Shown in pieces: positions 24,528-33,948 of a stretch of DNA of 64,000 nucleotides. How positions within the stretch are numbered: position 1 is the first letter of the stretch; each line of letters opens with the position of its first letter. The DNA is from Dehalococcoidia bacterium (GTDB taxonomy: Bacteria; Chloroflexota; Dehalococcoidia; CAUJGQ01), in contig DATGEL010000022.1 of the NCBI GenBank assembly GCA_035310145.1, forward strand, positions 46,073 through 110,072, read 5' to 3'. The notes under the pieces are model-generated. The model was not told the DNA's origin and made no database searches. It saw nothing but the letters and a program-made list of their open reading frames with translations. Position numbers and translations under genes: made by a program.

Positions 24528-24897
24528 TGCGTTCTCTCCGTGACTCCTGCCGAAGCAACCAGTCCTCGTACCGCCGCCTCGCCGTATCAAGTTCACGCGC
24601 CGGCGTCTTTTGCGTCTTCTTCTGGAAGCCGTGCAGCAACACGATCCGGCGGCCGGTGAAGAAGCAGTAGATCACCCGGTAGATATTGGTCCGACTCTCC
24701 TCACGCAGTTCCCAGAGGTGCTCCTCCAGATGGCGGACGAGCGGGAAGTGTGCGCTCACATTTCTCACGCGCAGTTGCTCCAGCGACCAAAGGAAGCGGG
24801 CACGCGTCTTGAGGTCGAGCGAATCGAGGAATTCTTCGACCGGGCTACTGCCGCGAGCGTCAAGGTAGAACTCGAGCACCCACTCATCATCGCTCAC
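24511..24897 (-). CDS. HigB/Gp49-like toxin
   Basis: 128 aa of the phage-derived Gp49/HigB family of RelE-fold toxins. Conserved core: EFYLDARGSSPVEEFLDSLDLKTRARFLWSLEQL, then HLWELREESRTNIYRVIYCFFTGRRIVLLHGFQKKTQKTPARELDTARRRYEDWL. I use the GTG at 24897, which fits family N-termini; an upstream GTG at 24924 would lie before a TATTAT box (24918-24913) that may be the -10 element. Proposed to be toxin-first with the HigA gene. Confidence 0.8.
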   Translation of the reverse strand: MSDDEWVLEFYLDARGSSPVEEFLDSLDLKTRARFLWSLEQLRVRNVSAHFPLVRHLEEHLWELREESRTNIYRVIYCFFTGRRIVLLHGFQKKTQKTPARELDTARRRYEDWLLRQESRRERNGHST

Positions 24898-24898
24898 A

Positions 24899-24914
24899 AT
24901 ACGTATTTTCGTAT
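24899..24914. promoter_or_regulatory. inverted repeat at the start of the HigBA-like operon
   Basis: ATACG (24899-24903) and CGTAT (24910-24914) are 5-nt inverted arms with a 6-nt AT-rich spacer, next to the minus-strand TATTAT box. Position fits an autoregulatory operator bound by HigA. Confidence 0.35.
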
Positions 24915-24961
24915 AATAGTGCACGCGGCGTCAACCGCCAGAACAGGCAACCGGCGCGCCG

Positions 24962-25039
24962 GCGCTGAGCACGACCCTGTTCGCCGCCTGGCAGGCGGGC
25001 CGCATCGACCCCGCCGAGGCGCTGCGCTACGAGGAATGA
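24962..25039 (+). pseudogene. remnant of a second FtsX permease 3' end (25 codons and stop)
   Basis: Encodes ALSTTLFAAWQAGRIDPAEA then LRYEE and a stop, but has no start and no upstream similarity to the permease: similarity to 24099-24170 begins abruptly at 24962. Because all three nucleotide differences are synonymous, it probably descended from a once-functional paralogous permease. The HigBA-like module lies between the two copies. Confidence 0.7.
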
Positions 25040-25096
25040 GTTCGGTCCCTCTGCTCGGCCTTTTAGAACAAAAGCTATTTAAAAGCACGGTTAGTA

Positions 25097-25125
25097 TTGA
25101 ATCGGGCGGCGCTGGGCGCTATGCT
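25097..25125 (+). promoter_or_regulatory. predicted suf operon promoter
   Basis: TTGAAT (25097-25102), 17-nt spacer and TATGCT (25120-25125), preceded by an A/T-rich stretch at 25060-25098. Lies 41 nt before the sufR start. No obvious SufR operator palindrome was seen. Confidence 0.55.
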
Positions 25126-25166
25126 GATCGTGAAGCACGGCACGAGTGGGCGAAGGGTTGCGGGGC

Positions 25167-25808
25167 ATGAAGGGCACGCGGGAGCAGGCGCTGGATCTGC
25201 TGCGGCAGCGCGGTGAACTGACCGTCGCCGAGCTCACCGCCCTGCTCGGCATCGCCCAGCCCGCCGTGCGCCGGCATCTCGACATTCTGAATGCCGAGGG
25301 GCTGGTCGAGTTCCGCAGCGTGCGCCAGCACACCGGCCGGCCCTACTTCGTCTATACGCTCACCGAGCGGGCGCGGGAGCAGGCCTCGACCGGCTACTCG
25401 CGCCTGGTCGAACGGCTGTTGGCGGAGTTGCGGGCGCTGGACGACGACTCCGGCGCCGCTGGCCGGCTGACCGAAACGCTGCTGGCGCGCATGTCGGAGC
25501 ACCTGGCGGACGAGCACCGCGCCAGCATCTCCGGCGAGACGATTGAGGAACGCGCCGCCTCGCTGGTCGCCACCCTTGCGCGCGAGGGGATTCTGGACGA
25601 CTTCGAGGTGCGCGAAGATGGTGTGCACCTGATCAATTCCTGCTGCCCCTACCGCCGCGCGGCGCTGGCTTCCGAAGAGGTCTGCCGCTCCGAGCAGCGA
25701 GCGATCAGCCTGCTGCTGGAGACGCCGGTGGAGCAGATCGGCCGCATTGTCGATGGCCGCACCTGCTGCGAGTATCTGGTCGGCGCCGTGCCGGTGCCGG
25801 TGGCATAG
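25167..25808 (+). CDS. sufR: SufR-type transcriptional repressor of Fe-S assembly
   Basis: 213 aa. N-terminal winged helix-turn-helix ([40 protein letters not shown]) and a C-terminal cluster of Cys: [16 protein letters not shown] and RTCCEYLV, a set that can hold a Fe-S cluster as in SufR of cyanobacteria and actinobacteria. It is expected to repress the suf genes when the cluster is intact. The ATG at 25167 has GAAGG 10 nt upstream; the GTG at 25146 has none. First gene of the suf operon: sufC follows 61 nt later. Confidence 0.88.
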   Translation: MKGTREQALDLLRQRGELTVAELTALLGIAQPAVRRHLDILNAEGLVEFRSVRQHTGRPYFVYTLTERAREQASTGYSRLVERLLAELRALDDDSGAAGRLTETLLARMSEHLADEHRASISGETIEERAASLVATLAREGILDDFEVREDGVHLINSCCPYRRAALASEEVCRSEQRAISLLLETPVEQIGRIVDGRTCCEYLVGAVPVPVA

Positions 25809-25869
25809 ACAAGCGAGCCGGCCGCGCGGCGGCCACAATCCACGGAATAAGGACGGGAAGCGAGACTCG

Positions 25870-26631
<762 letters not shown>

Positions 26632-26700
26632 TCGAATACTCTGCACGAACGATACTCTGGCGTCCCGGCTCGGCCGGCAGCACGCGGAGGGAATGCAACG

Positions 26701-28110
26701 ATGACCACCACGACGATCGATCAGATCCAGGGCGAAGGCTATAAGTACGGCTTCCACGACGAGGAGAAGCCGGTCTTCAAGTCCGAACGCGGGCTCACGC
26801 CCGAGCTTGTCGAGCGCATCTCGAAGATGAAGGGCGAGCCGGAGTGGATGACGCAGTTCCGGCTGAAGGCGCTGGCGAACTTCCGCTCCCACCCGAATCC
26901 GGGCTGGGCGAACGGCCAGCTCGATAACGTCGACTACGAGAACATCTTCTACTACGTGAAGGCGTCGGACGAAGGCTCCCGCTCCTGGGAGGACGTACCC
27001 GAGTACGTCAAGCGCACCTTCGACCGGCTCGGCATTCCCGAGGCGGAGAAGAAGTTTTTGGCCGGCGTCGGCGCCCAGTACGACTCTGAGGTCGTCTATC
27101 ACAACATCCGCGAAGACCTCGAAAAGCTCGGCGTGATCTTCGTCGGCACCGACCAAGGGCTCAAAGAGTACCCGGAGCTGTTCAAAGAGTACTTCGGCAC
27201 GGTAGTGCCGCCGAACGACAACAAGCTCGCGGCGCTGAACAGCGCGGTGTGGAGCGGCGGCAGCTTCATCTACGTGCCCAAGGGCGTGCACGTCGATATC
27301 CCACTGCAGGCCTACTTCCGCATCAACACGGAGAACATGGGTCAGTTCGAGCGCACGCTGATCATCGCGGACGAGGGCAGCTGGGTGCATTATGTCGAGG
27401 GCTGCACCGCCCCGACCTACTCCAGCGACTCGCTGCACAGCGCCGTGGTCGAGATCATCGTCAAGAAGGGCGCACGCGTGCGCTACACGACGATCCAGAA
27501 CTGGTCGAACAACGTCTACAACCTGGTGACGAAGCGCGCTGCGGCCTACCAGGACGCCGTGATGGAGTGGGTGGACGGCAATCTCGGCTCCAAGCTGACG
27601 ATGAAGTACCCGAGCATCTACCTGATGGAGCCGGGCGCGCACGGCGAGATCCTCTCGCTCGCCTTCGCCGGCCACGGCCAGCACCAGGACGCCGGCGGCA
27701 AGGTGATCCACGCCGCGCCGCACACGACCTCGAACATCGTCTCCAAGTCAATCAGCAAGGGCGGCGGCCGCACCAGCTACCGTGGCCTGCTCAAGGTTCA
27801 CGAGGGCTGCGACGACGTCTCGGCCAGCGTGCGCTGCGACGCGCTGATGATCGACGAGCAGTCGCGCTCGGACACCTATCCGACGATGGAGGTCGATGCC
27901 AAGCGCGTGACGATCGGTCACGAGGCCACCGTCGGCCGGCTGGGCACGGACGAGCTGTTCTACCTGCAAAGCCGCGGCATCCCGGAGGTCGAGGCGGCGA
28001 AGATGATCGTCAACGGCTTCGTCGAACCGATCGTTAAGGAGCTGCCGATGGAATACGCGGTCGAGCTGAACCGCCTGATCGAGCTGCAGATGGAAGGCTC
28101 GGTGGGGTAA
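26701..28110 (+). CDS. sufB: SufB, Fe-S cluster scaffold protein
   Basis: 469 aa, the usual SufB length. Core of the SufBC2D complex where the nascent cluster is built. Recognised by [102 protein letters not shown] and RCDALMID. The ligand Cys region VEGCTAP is intact. GGAGGGAA precedes the ATG. Followed by a 259-nt gap that holds two REP-like hairpins and then sufD. Confidence 0.97.
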   Translation: MTTTTIDQIQGEGYKYGFHDEEKPVFKSERGLTPELVERISKMKGEPEWMTQFRLKALANFRSHPNPGWANGQLDNVDYENIFYYVKASDEGSRSWEDVPEYVKRTFDRLGIPEAEKKFLAGVGAQYDSEVVYHNIREDLEKLGVIFVGTDQGLKEYPELFKEYFGTVVPPNDNKLAALNSAVWSGGSFIYVPKGVHVDIPLQAYFRINTENMGQFERTLIIADEGSWVHYVEGCTAPTYSSDSLHSAVVEIIVKKGARVRYTTIQNWSNNVYNLVTKRAAAYQDAVMEWVDGNLGSKLTMKYPSIYLMEPGAHGEILSLAFAGHGQHQDAGGKVIHAAPHTTSNIVSKSISKGGGRTSYRGLLKVHEGCDDVSASVRCDALMIDEQSRSDTYPTMEVDAKRVTIGHEATVGRLGTDELFYLQSRGIPEVEAAKMIVNGFVEPIVKELPMEYAVELNRLIELQMEGSVG

Positions 28111-28131
28111 TCGGCGGCCCTCATCCCCCGG

Positions 28132-28159
28132 CCCCTTCTCCCAATCCTGGGAGAAGGGG
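28132..28159. repeat. REP-like hairpin, copy A
   Basis: CCCCTTCTCCCA (28132-28143) and TGGGAGAAGGGG (28148-28159) form a perfect 12-bp stem with a 4-nt ATCC loop. Preceded by CATCCCCCGG, a conserved flank of the family. One of four copies in this window; copy B lies 150 nt away in inverted orientation. Confidence 0.8.
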
Positions 28160-28293
28160 AGGTCTCGGTACGGGGCTGCCGGGCTGAAGGCGCGGCTGGG
28201 GCCGCCACCTGTCGGGCGCATCACTATGCGCCCCTCGCGCCTGCAACACCGCCGGACTTACCCGATCCGCCCTCGCTCAAACACCCCAGGAGC

Positions 28294-28338
28294 GCCCCTC
28301 GCCCAGGATTGGGAGCGGGGATGGGGGTGGGGGCCGAG
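28294..28338. repeat. REP-like hairpin, copy B (inverted relative to A)
   Basis: CGCCCAGGATTGGGAGCGGGG at ~28300-28320 with CCC...GGG arms around the loop GGAT, then ATGGGGGTGGGGGCCG. It matches the reverse complement of copy A, so the two copies bracket the sufB-sufD gap like a mosaic REP pair. Confidence 0.65.
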
Positions 28339-28369
28339 CGCACCGCAAGCCATAACCAGGAACGGAACG

Positions 28370-29707
28370 ATGACCACAGTTACCGACGCGGAGCTGCACT
28401 TCGCGCCCGGCTTTACCCGCGAGGCTGTCGAAACGCTCTCCCGCGCGAAGGGCGAGCCGGACTGGATGCGCGAGAAGCGGCTCGCGGCCTTCGCCGCCTA
28501 CGAGGCGACACCGTTGCCGACGCGTGACCAGCGCCCCTGGAAGTACACCGACATTTCGCGATTCAGGCTCGACGCTTTCGCGCCGCACGCGCGGCCGCCG
28601 CAGGGCGTAGCTGCCTCCTCGCAGCTCAGCGTGCCAGGACAGGACGCCGCGGCCGGCGTGCTGCAGCAGTTCGACTCGCACGCGCACGGCGGTGACCTGT
28701 TCGAAGCGGCGCAGCGCCAGGGCGTCGTCTTCACCAGCATCGACCGCGCGGTCAAGGAGCACCCGGATCTCCTGCAGATGTACTTCATGACCGAGTGCGT
28801 GCCCGCGCAGCGGGACAAGTTCACGGCGCTGCACGGCGCCTTCTGGAGCGGCGGCGTCTTCGTCTACGTGCCGAAAGACGTCGAGGTGCAGCTGCCGCTC
28901 TACAGCCTGCTCTGGGCCGAGAGCGACGCGATCGCCGTCTTCCCGCACGCGTTGATCGTGGCCGAGCCGAACAGCCAGGTCACGCTGGTCGAGGAGTACG
29001 GCTCGGCCGAGGTGCAGCAGGGGATTCTCAGCGCCGGCGTCACCGAGATCATCGCGCACGAGGGGGCGCGGGTGCGCTACGTCAACCTGCAGCGCTGGGG
29101 CGCCACGGCCACGCACTTCGGCACGCAGCGGGCGTTGCTCGACCGCGCCGCCAGCCTCAACTTCGCCACGATCGGCCTCGGCGGCCGGCTGGCGAAAGCG
29201 ACGGGCGAATCGGTGATGCGCGGCGAAGGCGCCAGCAGCGAGCTGCTTGGCCTCTTTTTCGGCCGCCGCGGCCAGCAGTTCGATTACGTCACCTTGCAAG
29301 ATCACCAGGCGCCGCACACCAGCAGCGATCTGCTGTTCAAGTCCGCGCTGACGGATCGCGCACGCTCGATCTATTACGGCCTCGTGCGTGTGGGGCCGCG
29401 GGCAGCGGCTTCTCAGGCCAACCAGGTGAACCGCAACCTTCTGCTCAGCGATCGGGCAAAGGCCGACTCGGACCCCGTGTTGGAGATCCTCACCTCCGAG
29501 GTCACGCGCTGCACACACGGCGCCAGCGTCGGTCCCGTTGATGAGGAAGAGCTGTTCTATCTGCAGTCGCGCGGCATCGAGCGCACCGAAGCGGAAAAAT
29601 TGCTCGTCTCGGGCTTCTTCAACCAGGTGATCGGCCGCGTGCCCGATGAGTCGGTGCAGCAGCGCCTGCGCGACGCGGTGGACGAGCGCGTGCTGCTGCT
29701 GGCGTAG
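28370..29707 (+). CDS. sufD: SufD, Fe-S cluster assembly protein
   Basis: 445 aa, with the SufBD core: [116 protein letters not shown]. It pairs with SufB in the scaffold. AGGAA lies 8 nt before the ATG at 28370; the extension to 28226 runs through the REP-like copy B and is not credible. Followed 13 nt later by a Rieske ferredoxin gene. Confidence 0.95.
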   Translation: MTTVTDAELHFAPGFTREAVETLSRAKGEPDWMREKRLAAFAAYEATPLPTRDQRPWKYTDISRFRLDAFAPHARPPQGVAASSQLSVPGQDAAAGVLQQFDSHAHGGDLFEAAQRQGVVFTSIDRAVKEHPDLLQMYFMTECVPAQRDKFTALHGAFWSGGVFVYVPKDVEVQLPLYSLLWAESDAIAVFPHALIVAEPNSQVTLVEEYGSAEVQQGILSAGVTEIIAHEGARVRYVNLQRWGATATHFGTQRALLDRAASLNFATIGLGGRLAKATGESVMRGEGASSELLGLFFGRRGQQFDYVTLQDHQAPHTSSDLLFKSALTDRARSIYYGLVRVGPRAAASQANQVNRNLLLSDRAKADSDPVLEILTSEVTRCTHGASVGPVDEEELFYLQSRGIERTEAEKLLVSGFFNQVIGRVPDESVQQRLRDAVDERVLLLA

Positions 29708-29720
29708 CGAGGTTCGGACG

Positions 29721-30032
29721 ATGGCCTTCGAGCGCGTCGCAGGGCTGGACGAGGTACCGGCGGGTAAGGTCCACGTGGTGGAGATCGACGGCATGCCGAT
29801 CGCGCTGTGCAACGTGGACGGCGCGATCTACGCGATCGACGACGTCTGCACGCACGACGAAGGCCCCCTGGACCAGGGCGAATTGGACGGCGTTCAGATC
29901 GAATGCCCGCGCCACGGCGCCCGCTTCGACGTGCGCACCGGCAAGGCGCTGAGGTTACCGGCGGTGGTGCCCGTTCACACGTACACGGTCGAACTCCGCG
30001 ACGGAGCGATCTTGGTGGATCCGGATTCATAG
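29721..30032 (+). CDS. Rieske-type [2Fe-2S] ferredoxin
   Basis: 103 aa. Non-heme Rieske protein: the cluster box CTHDEGPL and the second box CPRHGARF (CxH...CxxH) each provide Cys and His. The short length fits soluble ferredoxins of ring-hydroxylating dioxygenases and the Rieske proteins found inside suf operons. Its position between sufD and sufS suggests electron supply for cluster assembly. Starts 13 nt after sufD; GAGG lies 9 nt upstream. Confidence 0.9.
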   Translation: MAFERVAGLDEVPAGKVHVVEIDGMPIALCNVDGAIYAIDDVCTHDEGPLDQGELDGVQIECPRHGARFDVRTGKALRLPAVVPVHTYTVELRDGAILVDPDS

Positions 30033-30066
30033 CCGAGGCCGTCGCTGGTCGCGGCGGAGAAGCATC

Positions 30067-31308
30067 ATGCTCGACAGCGAGCGCATCCGCGCCGACTTTC
30101 CCATCCTCGCACGGCAGGTGCACGGCCACCCGCTGGTCTATCTCGACAACGCGGCCACCACGCAGAAGCCTCGTCAGGTCATTCAGTCGTTGGTCGAGTT
30201 TTACGAGCAGCACAACGCCAATGTGCATCGCGGCGTGCATACGCTCTCGCAAGACGCGACCGAGCGTTATGAAGCCGCACGCGCCCATGCAGCCCGTTTC
30301 CTCGGCGCCGGCCACGACGACGAGATCGTCTTCACACGGGGCACCACCGAGTCGATCAACCTGGTCGCGCAGACGTGGGCGCATGACAACCTCGACCCAG
30401 GCGATGAGATCGTGCTCACCACGGCCGAACACCACAGCAACCTGCTGCCCTGGCAGGTGGTGGCGCAGCGACGCCGCGCCGCGCTGCGCTTCATCGAGCT
30501 TGATGCCGAGGGCCGGATCGACTTCGACTCGGCGACGAGGGTGATCGGCCCGCGCACGCGGCTCGTTGCCGTGGCGCAGATGTCGAACGTGCTGGGCACG
30601 ATCGTGCCGGTGCGGGAGTTGGCGGCGCTCGCGCATGCCCGGGGAGCCTTGATCCTGGTCGACGGCGCCCAGAGCGCCCCGCACCTGCCGGTGAACGTGC
30701 AGGACCTCGATTGCGATTTCTTCGCCTGCTCCGCCCACAAGATGCTTGGGCCGACCGGCGTGGGAGTGCTCTATGCCCGGCGGGCAATCCTCAAGCAGAT
30801 GCGGCCGTACCAGACCGGCGGATCGATGATCGCGCGGGTCGCGCTGGAAAAGTCCACCTACGCGCCGCCGCCGGCACGCTTCGAGGCCGGCACACCGAAC
30901 TTCGCGGACGTCGCGGCGTTCGACGCGGCGCTTGACTATCTGGATGCAGTCGGGATGGAGGCGGTACGCGAGCACGAGCAGTCGCTCGCCCGTTACGCGC
31001 TCGAGCGGCTGGGGGCGGCGCCCGGGGTAACGCTGTTCGGCCCGCGCAACGCCGGCGAGCGTGGCGCGGTGTTCGGCTTCAACTACCGCGATTTTCATCC
31101 CCACGATGTTGGGATGATCCTCGACCACCAGGGTATCGCCGTGCGCGCCGGTCATCATTGCGCACAGCCGCTGATGCAGGTGCTGGACGTGCCTGCCGTG
31201 CTGCGTGCGTCGTTCTACCTGTACAACACGCCGGCCGAGGTCGACGCCCTGGTGGATGCGCTGGCCGCCGTCGACGTACTGCTCGGCAGCCGCGAGCCGG
31301 CGGCGTGA
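30067..31308 (+). CDS. sufS: SufS cysteine desulfurase (class II)
   Basis: 413 aa PLP enzyme that removes sulfur from cysteine for Fe-S clusters. Features: YLDNAATTQKP, ANVHRGVHTLS, TRGTTESINLVAQ, LTTAEHHSNLLPWQ, ILVDGAQSAPHLP, the PLP-lysine motif ACSAHKMLGPTGVGVLY, and the active-site loop RAGHHCAQPLM. All match SufS. GGAGA precedes the ATG. SufU begins 13 nt later, as in Gram-positive-type systems where SufU stimulates SufS. Confidence 0.96.
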   Translation: MLDSERIRADFPILARQVHGHPLVYLDNAATTQKPRQVIQSLVEFYEQHNANVHRGVHTLSQDATERYEAARAHAARFLGAGHDDEIVFTRGTTESINLVAQTWAHDNLDPGDEIVLTTAEHHSNLLPWQVVAQRRRAALRFIELDAEGRIDFDSATRVIGPRTRLVAVAQMSNVLGTIVPVRELAALAHARGALILVDGAQSAPHLPVNVQDLDCDFFACSAHKMLGPTGVGVLYARRAILKQMRPYQTGGSMIARVALEKSTYAPPPARFEAGTPNFADVAAFDAALDYLDAVGMEAVREHEQSLARYALERLGAAPGVTLFGPRNAGERGAVFGFNYRDFHPHDVGMILDHQGIAVRAGHHCAQPLMQVLDVPAVLRASFYLYNTPAEVDALVDALAAVDVLLGSREPAA

Positions 31309-31321
31309 AAGAGTCAGGCCC

Positions 31322-31765
31322 GTGAACTCCGAAGCTGCCCTTGAAGCTGTCTACCGCGACGAGATCGTCGAGCATTACCGCCGCCCGCACCACGCCGCCC
31401 CGCTCAGCCACGCCGATGCCAGCGCCGAGGGACTTAATCCGCTCTGCGGAGACGAAGTGCGGGTGGAGCTGCGCTTCGACGGTGAACGTCTGGCCGAAGG
31501 CGCTGCCTGGGGCCGCGGCTGCGCGATCAGCCAGGCCTCGGCGTCGATGATGACCGACGAGATCGCAGGACTGACCTGCGACGAGATCGAGCAGCTGCTC
31601 GACGCGTTCGAGCAGCTGCTCAAGACCGGTGTGAAGCCGAACGTCGACGTGGGCCCGCTCGAATCACTGCGCGGCGTTGCCAATTTTCCCGTGCGCGTGA
31701 AGTGCGCCTTGCTGCCGTGGAAGGTGCTGCGCGACGCGCTCGACGAGCGTTGCAGCCCCCACTGA
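31322..31765 (+). CDS. sufU: SufU zinc-dependent sulfurtransferase
   Basis: 147 aa, typical SufU length. Zinc ligand residues are NPLCGDE, GRGCAIS and VKCALLPW, with an intact IYRDEIVEHYRRPHH-like N-terminus. It accepts sulfur from SufS and supplies the scaffold. The GTG start at 31322 is the only credible one in frame; the Shine-Dalgarno is weak (AGTCAGG). Last clear gene of the suf operon. Confidence 0.93.
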   Translation: MNSEAALEAVYRDEIVEHYRRPHHAAPLSHADASAEGLNPLCGDEVRVELRFDGERLAEGAAWGRGCAISQASASMMTDEIAGLTCDEIEQLLDAFEQLLKTGVKPNVDVGPLESLRGVANFPVRVKCALLPWKVLRDALDERCSPH

Positions 31766-32049
31766 GGCTGCCTGCCACGTCGCGCTTACCGCGACCGGCC
31801 ACCACCCGTCACAGGTCACGGTCCTTTCCTGACGCCCGCGTGGTACGGCGCAGTTGCCCGCCCATCCGGCCCGGCGCTGAGGCCGCTTTCGTGTGTCCTG
31901 AGGTACCGCCCCTCCTGGCCATCCGGCCATCGCGCGGCACCGGCCAATGTCCAGCGCCCAACCACACGTCCGGCCGCTGCGGCGCGCCGGGCATTTTGCG
32001 ATGCTTGAGTCAGGCAAGAGGCGGCGGGGCCGCGGAAGGGACGAACACG
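31766..32049. other. gap after sufU without a detectable gene
   Basis: 284 nt. No credible reading frame or strong terminator seen. A GGAAGGG ribosome binding site at 32034-32040 belongs to the small gene at 32050. Confidence 0.5.
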
Positions 32050-32247
32050 ATGTATACATGCGCTATCTGTCGCTTCGCCACGGAGCTGGATGACGTGGTC
32101 GCCCTCACCACTCCGGGGCACTGCATCTGCCTGCGCTGCTACCATCGCGAGACCGAGAGCACGTTGCCGATGCCCAAGGAGCTGCGACGGCAGGTGATCG
32201 CCGCGCTCGCCACGCTCGAGACCGCCGGCGAACCGAACAACTGGTAG
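32050..32247 (+). CDS. small zinc-knuckle protein (65 aa)
   Basis: MYTCAICRFATELDDVVALTTPGHCICLRCYHRE with two CxxC/CxC pairs (CAIC, CICLRC) that could bind one zinc, plus a helical tail. Similar short proteins occur in several Chloroflexota genomes as hypotheticals (from memory). The ATG has GGAAGGG 9 nt upstream, supporting expression. It lies downstream of the suf operon but 285 nt away, so co-transcription is uncertain. Confidence 0.75.
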   Translation: MYTCAICRFATELDDVVALTTPGHCICLRCYHRETESTLPMPKELRRQVIAALATLETAGEPNNW

Positions 32248-32555
32248 ACCGGCGCCGCAACCGCTGCGCCTCGCCGCCCACTCTCATTTCCGCCGCCCCA
32301 GCGGCCGCCCGGTTCCCCACCGGCGCGGCCGCGGGCGGCTTTTCGTTGCGCCCGGATTGGCCCGAGCCAGCCACGGCGGAAGAAAGCCCGCGAGACTCGG
32401 CCTGGCGCCAGGCGGTGCAGCGCCGGCATCCGCTTCGTGCGCGAAACCGACCGCTCCGCCGACGCCGGCGCCGCTGAACGACCGCAATCGACGCGACGGC
32501 GGTACACTGTCGCGGTCGGCAGGTTGCAGCGCGCCTGCCTTTCCGGGAGGACGGC
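32248..32555. other. intergenic stretch with a possible terminator
   Basis: 308 nt. A stem GCCGCCCG (32304-32311) and CGGGCGGC (32332-32339) followed by TTTT at 32340-32343 may terminate the small gene at 32050. A TACACT box at 32503-32508 fits a promoter for the DinB gene. Confidence 0.5.
32304..32344 (+). terminator. possible rho-independent terminator
   Basis: 8-bp GC-rich stem, 20-nt loop, then four T residues; located about 60 nt after the stop of the 65-aa zinc-knuckle gene. Confidence 0.5.
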
Positions 32556-33398
32556 GTGTGCAACACTCAACTCGCCCGCGCGGCGGCGGCCTGGCAGACG
32601 GTCGCACGGCGTACCGCGGACGCGGCGATGGAACGGGACTGGCCCTGGCGCGGTCTGACCGCCGACGTGCGCTGGGCCTTCTACCGGACGTACGAGGACT
32701 TACTCGCCCTGTCCGACGCCATCGTGTCGACCCGCCACGCCGCCCGCCGGCCGGCGAGCGAGGCGCAGCGCGATCTTGCCCGTTACCAGGTCGCCTATCG
32801 GGAACTGGAGTCGCTGCTGTTGCGCGCCGAACCGGCAGACTTCGACCGCGCGCCGGCGCCCGGCGACTGGCCGCTCCGCGATCTGCTTGGACACGTCATG
32901 AAGGCCGAGGTGGGCTTTCTCACCGTCACCGCATGGGCGCTCGACCGCCATCGCCTGAAGGATGATGCGCCGCTGAAGGCGCCCGCGGAAGCGTTCTCGG
33001 GTAGCCCCGAGGCGGATGCGAGCGGCACGGTGGCCGAGGTGCTGGCCCGCTTCGCGGCGCTCCACGAGCGCATCCTGCACACGTTGAGCGGTGCCGCCGA
33101 TGCTGAGCTCAATGCGCCGGTCTCGTTCTGGTACGAGGCCGACGTGCGCTTTCAACTGCACCGCTTCGATGCGCATCTGCGCGAGCACACGATCCAGGCC
33201 GAGAAGGTGCTGGAAGCGGTGCTGCCGCCGCCGAAGGACGGCTGGCGCACGTTGCGCTTGCTTTACCGAGCGCTGGGCGAGGTGGAAGGCTCGGCCCTGG
33301 GCGCCGAAGATCTGGCCGACCCGTTGATCGCGCCGGTTGCCGATGCCGCGCACCAGCGGGCGAGGGAGTTGCTGGCCTTGGCAGACGGGAGCGGCTAA
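32556..33398 (+). CDS. DinB-family protein
   Basis: 280 aa. C-terminal half is DinB-like: PAPGDWPLRDLLGHVMKAEVGFLTVTAW then HRFDAHLREHTIQAEKVLEA, where His residues could bind a metal. An N-terminal helical segment precedes it. The GTG start at 32556 has GGGAGG 5 nt upstream. Its TAA stop overlaps the stop of the convergent 118-aa gene within CTAA at 33395-33398. DinB-fold enzymes include thiol transferases and maleylpyruvate isomerases; the substrate here is unknown. Confidence 0.82.
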   Translation: MCNTQLARAAAAWQTVARRTADAAMERDWPWRGLTADVRWAFYRTYEDLLALSDAIVSTRHAARRPASEAQRDLARYQVAYRELESLLLRAEPADFDRAPAPGDWPLRDLLGHVMKAEVGFLTVTAWALDRHRLKDDAPLKAPAEAFSGSPEADASGTVAEVLARFAALHERILHTLSGAADAELNAPVSFWYEADVRFQLHRFDAHLREHTIQAEKVLEAVLPPPKDGWRTLRLLYRALGEVEGSALGAEDLADPLIAPVADAAHQRARELLALADGSG

Positions 33399-33751
33399 GC
33401 GCCCCCGTTGGCCGGCGCGCTCTGGCCGAACCGCTGCTGGATCTGGTGCAGCACGCTCTCGGCTCGGTCCAGCCTGGCCCAGATGCCCCAGGGGCCGTGC
33501 AGCCCAAGCGACATGTTGTCCAGAATGCCGCGCTGGTCCGCGGTGCGGCCGCTGTCGATCACGGCGATTCTGAAGGCCGTCAACTCGTCTGATTCGTCCC
33601 CGAACAGCTCGCGCAGAATATTGCCGCTCTCGTCCGCCCACTGCAAGTAGTCGAACGGATTCGGCCCCGTGGCGCGCAGATAGGCGAGACGGCTCAACTG
33701 CCGGTCGAGATAGCTCCGCACCTTCGCCGGCGCGGCCTCCGGAGCCGCCAT
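33395..33751 (-). CDS. uncharacterised protein (118 aa)
   Basis: Starts at the ATG at 33751, 6 nt after GGGAGG (another ATG at 33754 is too close). Visible segments are AKVRSYLDRQLSRLAYLRATGPNPFDYLQWADES and NMSLGLHGPWGIWARLDRAESVLHQIQQ. Mostly helical, no membrane segment, no family I recognise. Convergent with the DinB gene, sharing the CTAA stop overlap. Confidence 0.65.
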   Translation of the reverse strand: MAAPEAAPAKVRSYLDRQLSRLAYLRATGPNPFDYLQWADESGNILRELFGDESDELTAFRIAVIDSGRTADQRGILDNMSLGLHGPWGIWARLDRAESVLHQIQQRFGQSAPANGGA

Positions 33752-33948
33752 CATCCGCCTCCCGCTGCCAGCTTCGGCAGCCGTGGGCATTGTACGAAGC
33801 CGGCCGTACGAGGCGCCAGCGGGTGCAGTCATTCAGCACGGCCGGGCGGGCACAAGCAATCTTTCCCACCCACACGGGCGCTCGTGTACCGTATATCCCG
33901 GACACAATGTCCCGGCGGGAACGAGCTGCCAGGCGGAGGAGCGGCCGG

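Noticed and set aside
24913..24941. Promoter TTGACG-TATTAT upstream of the HigB gene
   Set aside because: The two boxes are only 10 nt apart, which does not fit a sigma70 promoter; only the TATTAT box is kept as a possible -10.
28226..28369. Extended start of sufD at 28226
   Set aside because: The extra residues come from REP-like copy B; AGGAA upstream of 28370 and family homology fix the start.
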